DNA from: a virus
Length of the DNA: 20,299 bases
Strand: one strand, 5' to 3'
Virus record (IMG/VR): IMGVR_UViG_3300033048_000120
Location: 1-20,299 of that record
Position numbers and translations under genes: made by a program. Positions 14,957 to 20,299 of this stretch are shown here, in pieces (position 1 is the first letter of the stretch; each line of letters begins with the position of its first letter). The notes beneath the pieces are model-generated. The model saw nothing but the letters and a program-made list of their open reading frames with translations, had not been told where the DNA came from and ran no database searches.

Positions 14957-15141
14957 GACTGGAACTGTTTACGGGTTTTAAGGGATGGGTTTGAACCCAC
15001 GTGAATAATAGTATCGAAACGTTGATCTTTAACTTCTTTAAAATTTCTAGCATGGCAATATGTTATATCGGCTTTATCACAGCAATCAACATTAAAATGG
15101 ATACCATATGCAGAATGGGATAGAACAATTAAGGTTCGCAT
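14923..15141 (-). CDS. 72-codon ORF upstream of queC; separate gene or detached queC extension
   Basis: This ORF begins three bases after the queE stop, with M-RTLIVLSHSAYGIHFN, and runs 34 bases into queC in another frame. The first 58 residues look like natural protein with beta-alpha-beta character (LIVLSH, then DTIIHVGSN). The last 14 are an off-frame reading of the start of queC. Adding one base around 14966-14971 would join it to TVPVLSGGQDS and give a 277-residue fusion. I do not recognise the domain. It may be a small partner protein, a fused extension cut by a frameshift, or the product of a sequence error. Confidence 0.5.
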   Translation of the reverse strand: MRTLIVLSHSAYGIHFNVDCCDKADITYCHARNFKEVKDQRFDTIIHVGSNPSLKTRKQFQSCLAGKTQLPV

Positions 15142-15144
15142 AGG

Positions 15145-15915
15145 CTACTCTAAATTCAAAAGTTTATGGATTTGCAGCTGAATTGTATAGCCGTGCTGCA
15201 TACAGCTTTTTACAACGAAATCAAGGTTTGCTTGGTTATGGGACTCAACAAGACCATCTAGCTGCTCAGCCCAAACAGACTGCTCTTCTAAGGATCCTTC
15301 AATATCCTCATCATAGTATTCAGTCATATCCATCGGCTGCAAATAAACATCACCATCAAAGTCTTCAGGTGGGCGAGCCAACTGAGGAGTAGCTTGATGA
15401 TTCAAGGCGGTTAGGGGTAAGCCGTCATGCTCGTTTACTTCCTGCCAATTAGCCACATACTTGAACGCGGTTATATGTGGTAAAAGTTTGGGGTTAAGCT
15501 TGGTTGTTTTCGGGCTACAGATAATGGTAGGCCAGGTATCAAAATCACCTTGAGGAGCCATTACCCCGTTGGTTTCTATTTGAACTTCGAAGCCATGAAT
15601 ATTCAATACGTTACAAAGTTCAGATATATTCTGACGAAACGGTTCACCACCCGTAATAACGATTAATTTAGTAGTGGTATTACCATCCAGTTTATAATTA
15701 ATATTATTAACAATGGTACCCATTGCCATCGTTTCGGTACCCTTGGTATATTCCGTATCACAGCCAGGACATTGTAAGTTACAGCCCCCTAAACGCACGA
15801 ATACTGCGGGAACGCCAGTAAATGGACCTTCCCCTTGGATGGTATGAAATATCGAATGTATGAGGAGTGTATCACCATCAGATTTAACTCTTTTGGTAGG
15901 AATTTGGTTGTTCAT
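15145..15915 (-). CDS. queE: QueE (7-carboxy-7-deazaguanine synthase), radical SAM enzyme
   Basis: This 256-residue protein has the QueE opening HTIQGEGPFTGVPAVFVRLGGCN and a radical-SAM CxxxCxxC cluster motif at C45, C49 and C52 (CNLQCPGCD). ITGGEPF follows at about 87-93, then IETNG, and the family's C-terminal LQIHKLLNLE. It rearranges 6-carboxytetrahydropterin to 7-carboxy-7-deazaguanine using SAM. It is somewhat longer than typical QueE at the N-terminus and in an acidic loop around residues 195-225. It is the first gene of the modification operon, with AGGA seven bases before the ATG and two hairpins just upstream. No separate promoter is evident. Confidence 0.95.
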   Translation of the reverse strand: MNNQIPTKRVKSDGDTLLIHSIFHTIQGEGPFTGVPAVFVRLGGCNLQCPGCDTEYTKGTETMAMGTIVNNINYKLDGNTTTKLIVITGGEPFRQNISELCNVLNIHGFEVQIETNGVMAPQGDFDTWPTIICSPKTTKLNPKLLPHITAFKYVANWQEVNEHDGLPLTALNHQATPQLARPPEDFDGDVYLQPMDMTEYYDEDIEGSLEEQSVWAEQLDGLVESHNQANLDFVVKSCMQHGYTIQLQIHKLLNLE

Positions 15916-15946
15916 GGGATTTCCTGTAATTGGAGAAGATAAAAAT

Positions 15947-15969
15947 GAGCGGGGGTATAAGCCCCGCTC
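15947..15969 (-). terminator. Intrinsic terminator upstream of queE
   Basis: A perfect 8-bp GC-rich stem (GAGCGGGG / CCCCGCTC) with a 7-base loop is followed on the minus strand by ATTTTTATC. It lies after the 97-aa gene and only about 30 bases before the queE start, so it should end transcripts from the right or act as an attenuator of queE. Confidence 0.8.
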
Positions 15970-15973
15970 GAAA

Positions 15974-16008
15974 GCCTGATTACTAAATTAAGGAAAAAAT
16001 AATCAGGC
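15974..16008 (-). other. Second stem-loop next to the queE-upstream terminator
   Basis: A perfect 9-bp inverted repeat (GCCTGATTA / TAATCAGGC) encloses a 17-base A/T-rich loop. Only four bases separate it from the terminator stem. It follows the stop of the 97-aa gene by 11 bases. It may protect the 3' end of that mRNA, reinforce termination, or be part of a control element for queE. Confidence 0.6.
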
Positions 16009-16019
16009 GGTTGGGGTAA

Positions 16020-16313
16020 CTAGGCTGAGGCTTCTTTACCAGTACCAGCTAAACCGTTGTATTTTCTCCAACGACCATACTGAGTGGCTGCAGTGGCTGC
16101 ATTTAATTCTTTACCGGCGGCTGCTTCAAGAACTGCTTTACGACCTACTGGCTCTTTTAACTTGGCTGATAAATCATCGGCAATTGCCCAAACAATACCA
16201 GTTTTGGTACCTGCTTTAGGACGAGTGATGCCATTTGCTGAATCACGTTCTACTACTTCTTTTTTTGCTTTTACTGCTTTTGCTGGTGCTTTTTCTGCTG
16301 TTTTGTCGGTCAT
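16020..16313 (-). CDS. Small basic, probably DNA-binding protein (monocistronic)
   Basis: This 97-residue protein has a lysine/alanine-rich N-terminal tail (residues 3-21), like histone-type tails. A compact helical domain follows at 30-88: TRPKAGT...VWAIADDL...GRKAVLEAA...NAATAATQYGRWRKYNG. The same domain closes the 194-residue protein encoded just upstream. The domain looks like a helix-turn-helix type unit with a basic final helix, so DNA binding is a reasonable guess, not a known fact. AAGGA precedes the ATG. It has its own near-consensus promoter and terminator, which implies high, separate expression, as for a nucleoid-type or regulatory protein. Confidence 0.65.
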   Translation of the reverse strand: MTDKTAEKAPAKAVKAKKEVVERDSANGITRPKAGTKTGIVWAIADDLSAKLKEPVGRKAVLEAAAGKELNAATAATQYGRWRKYNGLAGTGKEASA

Positions 16314-16364
16314 GACGTTTTCCTTTTTCGTGGGTTAATAAACATTATTTTCTAATGAATTTGA

Positions 16365-16393
16365 ATTATCGGTGGCTTACGAGTTTAAGTCAA
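16365..16393 (-). promoter_or_regulatory. Near-consensus sigma70 promoter for the 97-aa gene
   Basis: On the minus strand, TTGACT (16388-16393) and GATAAT (16365-16370) are spaced exactly 17 bases apart, five of six matches in each box. It overlaps the stop codon of the preceding gene. The predicted start is about 45 bases before the ATG at 16313. It is the best promoter match I found in the window. Confidence 0.7.
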
Positions 16394-16974
16394 GAGGCTA
16401 ATAGCGCCTTCTTCCACTTACCGAATTGGGTGGTAGCAGTGGAGGAATTTACGCCGCCAAGAACACAGGCTTGGACTACTTCATCCCGCAGTTCTTTACT
16501 GGTAAGATCTTTATCATCTTGCTGATCATAATACCAGTCAGCCGCTTCCCAAACTCGGGCTGTCATCGTACCAGCTTTTGGCCTAGTAGGTATGGAACCT
16601 ACCTGTTTGGCCTTGGCCTCAGGTCTTTCTTTAACTGGGGTAAAATCTTGGTCTTTCAAGGGCTTACCTAGCTTTTTAACTAGTTCGCCGAGGGTTAATT
16701 TGGCCACCTCAAACTTATCAATACAAAGCTGAACCATTTCAATCGCCCGAGGGTAATCTCGGAATACCGCAACTGCGTTAGCCGCGTTATTATACAGCAT
16801 TTGCAGCTCTAATAAAGTGAATCTGGCGAGCTCTCTACCTGTATCACCACAAATATAAAACTCAGCTTTAGGGATCAAAATATCCGCCCAGTACTCACAA
16901 CATCTTACGGGCTTATCCCCTTCAACTACTTTAAGGATTTGCATTTTATTTATATCAATTAATACAGTTTTCAT
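16390..16974 (-). CDS. 194-aa protein with the shared TRPKAGT domain
   Basis: I choose ATG 16974, which overlaps the previous stop (ATGA) and has AGGA eight bases ahead; an upstream TTG is less likely. Residues 1-100 are a beta-then-helix region with no recognised motif (MKTVLIDINKMQILKVVEGD...). A linker follows, then residues 130-190 repeat the domain of the 97-aa protein: TRPKAGT, VWEAADW, NSSTATTQFGKWKKA. The duplication implies a common ancestor and perhaps the same binding target, with this protein carrying an extra sensing or interaction part. Function is unknown. It is the last gene of a three-gene unit. Confidence 0.65.
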   Translation of the reverse strand: MKTVLIDINKMQILKVVEGDKPVRCCEYWADILIPKAEFYICGDTGRELARFTLLELQMLYNNAANAVAVFRDYPRAIEMVQLCIDKFEVAKLTLGELVKKLGKPLKDQDFTPVKERPEAKAKQVGSIPTRPKAGTMTARVWEAADWYYDQQDDKDLTSKELRDEVVQACVLGGVNSSTATTQFGKWKKALLAS

Positions 16975-17189
16975 TTTGGTGTTCCTGTGAAACAAACTTC
17001 TAGGTTATGGGCGCTGAATATTGTGGTAAGAATTGCTCTGTTACTTTTGGTATCGCAAATAAGCTGCGGGTTAGGAAAATAAGCTACACAATGGAAATAC
17101 ATCATCTCCATTGCTGGGCTTTGGTTGTGCACCAAGCAAAACGTTTTGCGCTTGCTGTACCCTGAGCTGTCGATATAGATGGTCTCCAT
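16971..17189 (-). CDS. 72-aa hypothetical protein
   Basis: A short protein with a strong AGGGGA ribosome binding site before ATG 17189 and an ATGA overlap with the next gene. It holds several aromatic and histidine residues (CLVHNQSPAMEMMYFHCVAYFPNP) and four cysteines without regular spacing. No family is recognised. It is probably co-transcribed with the 56-aa and 194-aa genes on either side. Confidence 0.55.
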   Translation of the reverse strand: METIYIDSSGYSKRKTFCLVHNQSPAMEMMYFHCVAYFPNPQLICDTKSNRAILTTIFSAHNLEVCFTGTPK

Positions 17190-17201
17190 TACTTTCCCCT
17201 G

Positions 17202-17372
17202 CTAATCTGGTACGTAGTCTTCAGTAACAACGGCAGCTGAAGATTCTAGTATTTCCGCTCTACCATTATCGATTATCACTGTGACATGAGGGTGGTGGTT
17301 TTCGCCTAAATACTTCATCATTACCCTAGCCGCTTTTTCAAAATCTTCTCTTTGCTTTTTTGTAAGTACCAT
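17202..17372 (-). CDS. 56-aa hypothetical protein, first gene of its unit
   Basis: ATG 17372 is preferred to the upstream TTG at 17384 because GGAG stands eight bases before it and would otherwise be coding. The product is mostly helical and basic in its first half (KKQREDFEKAARVMMKYLGE), then beta-like (VTVIIDNGRAEIL) with an acidic end. No known domain. It directly follows the promoter at 17409-17437. Confidence 0.6.
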   Translation of the reverse strand: MVLTKKQREDFEKAARVMMKYLGENHHPHVTVIIDNGRAEILESSAAVVTEDYVPD

Positions 17373-17408
17373 TACTTTCTCCAAACGTTATATTTAATTT
17401 CTATATTA

Positions 17409-17437
17409 ATTATAACACGAGTAGAGTAATAATTCCA
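17409..17437 (-). promoter_or_regulatory. Extended -10 promoter for the 56-aa/72-aa/194-aa unit
   Basis: On the minus strand, TGTTATAAT gives a perfect TATAAT (17409-17414) with an extended TGn. A weak -35 (TGGAAT, 17432-17437) lies 17 bases away. The -35 falls in a 6-bp inverted repeat (TAGAGT...ACTCTA, 17422-17442) that also spans the stop codon of the gene before. That repeat could be an operator or a weak terminator; it has no U-tract. Confidence 0.55.
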
Positions 17438-17439
17438 CT

Positions 17440-17646
17440 CTAGAACGGGATATCTGGTATAAATTCATCACATTTCTTTACGATTACTTTAGGCGGGGGA
17501 ACCATATCGAATTTCTTACAACGATCCCGCTTTCCATCCCAATGGCCGCAGTCCAAACAGCTTTCCATTGGTTTAAAGTCTTCAATGTAATTGGTCAGGG
17601 TTTTCATGTTATTCAGCAGTTGGTGCTTCAAGCCTAGTTCAATCAT
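17440..17646 (-). CDS. Small cysteine-rich protein (putative zinc-binding)
   Basis: A 68-residue protein starting at an ATG that overlaps the helicase stop (ATGA). Cysteines occur as CLDCGHWDGKRDRC with a further one in VIVKKCDEF, a plausible four-cysteine zinc site. The N-terminal 25 residues are helical. Its role is unknown. Coupling to the helicase suggests an accessory part in replication or recombination. The same ORF tail reaches the promoter region at 17409-17437. Confidence 0.6.
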   Translation of the reverse strand: MIELGLKHQLLNNMKTLTNYIEDFKPMESCLDCGHWDGKRDRCKKFDMVPPPKVIVKKCDEFIPDIPF

Positions 17647-19307
17647 ACAAATTCCTCATTAATACAAACAGCCATAACTTCTGGATGCTTTTTCTTCAAC
17701 CAAACCCGAACGTGGGATGGCTCCGTTAACTCTTTTAATCTATCTACTGCATCAAAGGTAGATTCAGGTACTTCGGTCTCAGCCCGTTGCTTCCACCACC
17801 TTGCAAAACGTTTACCAGCCGCACCGCCATGTTCAGGGCAGCAGTACGAAGTGTATTTTGTTAGGCCACAATAATAGGTAACCTTCATCGAATCGGGGCG
17901 ATCCATTTTCTTATGGATAGCATAGGTTACCTTGGTTACTTTGAACTCTTTTACCACTGGCATACCTGAAGCGATCAATTCATCTGTGGCCGCTTGGGTT
18001 CTAATGTTAACCGCCTTAGGAAACACGAAACCGCAACTCATACAGATAACTGCGCTGGCGTGATTTAAGGTTCTACATTTTGGGCATTCCCTAACTGGAG
18101 CAATACCGCCCCCACGACCTTTACCTTTCTTGGCTGGGATAAGGGGATCGTTAATCGGACCTAGGCGCTTAGTATTACCAACAAAATCCATTACCAAACA
18201 ATTCTGTTTAGGACCGGCTGCAATGGCGGCTAACCTACCAGCGGTGGTACTCAAATCAAACCCCTCGGCATAAACTGGCCTAGTGCCCCGACTAAGGATC
18301 TGTACCCATAGGCTAGAGGACTTAGATGGGCGTAAGATAACTTCCATATCAACATTTGGATAATCAAACCCAGTAGTTAGTTTGTTATTATTTACTAGGG
18401 CTCTAACCCTACCAGCTTTGAAATCCCGAATGGCTTTATCGTTAGCCGCAGCCCCTTTCTTGGAATGGACTGATACTGCTGATATCCCTAATTCCTCTAA
18501 GGCATCAGCGGTATTATCACAATGATCCGTACCAGTACAAAAGACCATCCAATGTAATCGATCGTGGCCTTCACTGATACATTCCTTTAAAGCTTCATAG
18601 GTAACTTCATCTTTATCCATTTTAGCCTGTGAGGCTTTTTGGGAAAATTCTTTACCTACTAGAGGGATATCTTCTACATCGATCTCGTACTGGGTACGTT
18701 TGGGCACTAACGGGCTTAGAAATCCTTCGTCTATCAACCTTGTAAAGCCTTCTAAGGTAGTATTGTCATAAGCTATGTCAGTAAATATTTTACCGTTAGT
18801 TAATAGCCCCATACCAAGTCTCCACTTGGTTGCCGTGAAGCCTATGACCTTTAGATAGGGGTTAACCCCTTTTAAGTGCTCGATAAAGGAATAATACATA
18901 GCTTCATCATTATCGGAAACCAAATGGCATTCATCAATAATGATAAGATCTTGATGGCCAAATAATTCCCACTTCTTGGCAACAGATTGGATACCAGCAA
19001 AGGTGATCTTACAATGGGTATCTTTCCTACCTACCCCTGCCGAATAGATTCCAGCTGGGGCGGTTGGCCATGATGTGGTCAGCTTCTCAAAGTTCTGTTC
19101 AATAAGCTCTTTAACATGGGTAAGCATCATTACCCTCTGGGTAGGGAAATTTTGGTATATCCCTCGAATAAAGTTAGAGATCACTACTGACTTACCTGTT
19201 CCACCAGGCATAGCAACAATGGGGTTACCCTCGAAATTATTAAAGTAATTATAGAGGGCGTCTATTGCTTCAGTTTGGTAATATCGGGATTTGTATTTAT
19301 CCTTCAT
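17643..19307 (-). CDS. SF2 DEAD/DEAH-type helicase with C-terminal zinc ribbon
   Basis: This 554-residue protein carries a full set of SF2 motifs: RYYQTEAI near 8 (Q-motif-like), Walker A PGGTGKS at 34-40, DECH at 125-128, GFTAT at 156-160, NNNKLTTGFDYP at about 307-317 and QILSRGTRP at 336-344. A zinc ribbon follows with C408, C411, C422 and C425. It should unwind DNA with ATP, in phage replication or recombination. The ATG overlaps the nuclease gene's stop (ATGA), which makes a nuclease-helicase pair likely. No primase domain is seen in it. Confidence 0.9.
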   Translation of the reverse strand: MKDKYKSRYYQTEAIDALYNYFNNFEGNPIVAMPGGTGKSVVISNFIRGIYQNFPTQRVMMLTHVKELIEQNFEKLTTSWPTAPAGIYSAGVGRKDTHCKITFAGIQSVAKKWELFGHQDLIIIDECHLVSDNDEAMYYSFIEHLKGVNPYLKVIGFTATKWRLGMGLLTNGKIFTDIAYDNTTLEGFTRLIDEGFLSPLVPKRTQYEIDVEDIPLVGKEFSQKASQAKMDKDEVTYEALKECISEGHDRLHWMVFCTGTDHCDNTADALEELGISAVSVHSKKGAAANDKAIRDFKAGRVRALVNNNKLTTGFDYPNVDMEVILRPSKSSSLWVQILSRGTRPVYAEGFDLSTTAGRLAAIAAGPKQNCLVMDFVGNTKRLGPINDPLIPAKKGKGRGGGIAPVRECPKCRTLNHASAVICMSCGFVFPKAVNIRTQAATDELIASGMPVVKEFKVTKVTYAIHKKMDRPDSMKVTYYCGLTKYTSYCCPEHGGAAGKRFARWWKQRAETEVPESTFDAVDRLKELTEPSHVRVWLKKKHPEVMAVCINEEFV

Positions 19308-20299
19308 TTCACTTTACCAGCTTTTAGTTCTTGGCTGGTTAGACCGTCTTCTTGATTACCCATTTTAATTCTGTGATCCTTCCAATGCATGGTATACCAG
19401 CCTTCTTCCCCACCATCTTTTACTACTTCAGCCCCATTCAATAGTGCTGGGTTAAACAGATGGGTTCTGCAACCGGCCAATTGGGTTTCCTTAGGTAACT
19501 CCACATTGTATAAACTGCAATGCCATTTCTTATCAGCTACGGGGGTCGAGTAAGTACAGGTGCGGCAATTGATCTCAGGCACATCTTTCTGGTGGCAGAG
19601 CTTACTGTAATCACAAAACTTGCATTCATACCAGCCAGGACTATTGTTCAATCTAGGTGGAGCTTCAGTCATATAGATAAGCATACCCGCACGTTCAATA
19701 AGCCTTTCGGCTACTGGGTTATCTATTACTAGGAGCTCAAGATGGATAGCATCATCGTTCTTATTAACCCCCATATATAAACACCATTGGAGTTGGTACT
19801 TTTTCATATAGATTTGGCACTGGCCATAATGAACGGGGAAAGCTTCCTTAACCCCTTTTCTAACCAGTTCTTTATATTTCTTGTCCGCATGGGTTTTCAT
19901 TTCTACCAATGCAGGGGTGTTAGGTTCTAAATCAGGGATACCAACTACCACGCCATCGATAGCTGATCCCGCGTGACCATTGTGGTCAGAGATCTTAAAT
20001 TGGCCGCCATCTTCTGTTTCGAAATGGACTTTAAAACCAGCTCCTGAAAGCATGGCTAGGAATCGGGCTTCTTCTAAATGGCCTCGATTAAATAATCTAA
20101 GTATACGGGCTGGGAACTTCTTGGTCTTGACCCAATTAAACCCATACCAGAGTTCGCGGGCACATTCTTTACCAGCGTTGGAAAAACCAAAATGGGATCT
20201 GTGAGCATCGGATTCACCTTGATACGCATCAGCCATCTTGGGTAAGTAATATTCTAGGGCTTGACGAAATTTAGCCCCGCCGTCTGCCTCTATGGCATC
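19304..20299 (-). CDS. PD-(D/E)XK nuclease with Cas4/AddB-like cysteine set (5' end beyond window)
   Basis: The frame is open to the right edge, reading 21 codons before the first ATG (20236). That ATG has no ribosome binding site, so the real start is probably outside. Counting from that Met, the nuclease core shows AIDGVV (D94), VEMKTH (E112, K114) and HYGQCQIYM (139-144). C25 together with C205, C208 and C214 matches the split four-cysteine iron-sulfur pattern of AddB and Cas4 nucleases. A further C224, C227, C240 and C256 may bind zinc. It probably acts as a DNA exonuclease with the coupled helicase in recombination or end processing. Confidence 0.8.
   Translation of the reverse strand, partial: DAIEADGGAKFRQALEYYLPKMADAYQGESDAHRSHFGFSNAGKECARELWYGFNWVKTKKFPARILRLFNRGHLEEARFLAMLSGAGFKVHFETEDGGQFKISDHNGHAGSAIDGVVVGIPDLEPNTPALVEMKTHADKKYKELVRKGVKEAFPVHYGQCQIYMKKYQLQWCLYMGVNKNDDAIHLELLVIDNPVAERLIERAGMLIYMTEAPPRLNNSPGWYECKFCDYSKLCHQKDVPEINCRTCTYSTPVADKKWHCSLYNVELPKETQLAGCRTHLFNPALLNGAEVVKDGGEEGWYTMHWKDHRIKMGNQEDGLTSQELKAGKVK

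Noticed and set aside
15916-16019. preQ1 or preQ0 riboswitch in front of queE
   Set aside because: The two hairpins do not show the preQ1-I, -II or -III sequence features I know; they look like a terminator and a plain stem-loop.

Overview
This looks like part of a tailed (siphovirus-type) double-stranded DNA phage genome. A tail-tip module runs rightward (about 1-6272). A long leftward block (about 20299-6321) holds replication, recombination and nucleotide-modification genes. Genes are tightly packed, often with 1-4 base stop/start overlaps of the TAATG or ATGA kind, and no host-type metabolic or ribosomal genes are present. The proteobacterial-style tail-tip proteins and good sigma70-like promoters suggest a gammaproteobacterial host. 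The gene set resembles phages of the Queuovirinae kind, but that placement is inference.

Right-pointing module: the 3' end of a tail gene, a BR0599-family minor tail protein with four conserved cysteines, a tail-tip protein split over three small-to-large cistrons, a small tail-fibre accessory protein, a large fibre with a lectin-like C-terminus, and a circularly permuted papain-like hydrolase. It ends at a perfect 8-bp hairpin (6273-6295) that probably serves convergent transcripts from both sides.

Between the two blocks (6296-6871) are a small exported-protein gene with its own promoter, a 12-bp tandem repeat, and a GC-rich, hairpin-forming non-coding stretch behind a good leftward promoter.

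Left-pointing block, in order of transcription from the right edge. (i) A PD-(D/E)XK nuclease with a Cas4/AddB-like cysteine set, an SF2 helicase, and a small cysteine-rich protein. (ii) Three small genes behind an extended -10 promoter at 17409-17437. (iii) A lysine/alanine-rich small protein that shares a domain with one of these genes, with a strong promoter and its own terminator. (iv) queE, a 72-codon ORF, queC, queD and folE: the GTP-to-preQ0 pathway. (v) A terminator fused to a promoter, then an operon of a 59-aa protein, a PP-loop ATPase, a DpdA-like transglycosylase, three small genes, a beta-clamp-like protein, a family A DNA polymerase and an HNH endonuclease.

Taken together, groups iv and v describe a phage DNA-modification system. 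FolE, QueD, QueE and QueC would make preQ0, and DpdA would exchange it for guanine in phage DNA. A PP-loop enzyme translationally coupled to DpdA could modify the base further or assist insertion. No QueF and no amidotransferase-fused QueC are seen, so plain dPreQ0 is the simplest predicted product. Two of the pathway genes have reading-frame problems: queD is broken exactly where the catalytic Asp-His should be, and queC lacks a normal start in front of its nucleotide-binding loop. Two genuine 59-codon genes (10306-10485 and 13035-13214) fill apparent gaps.
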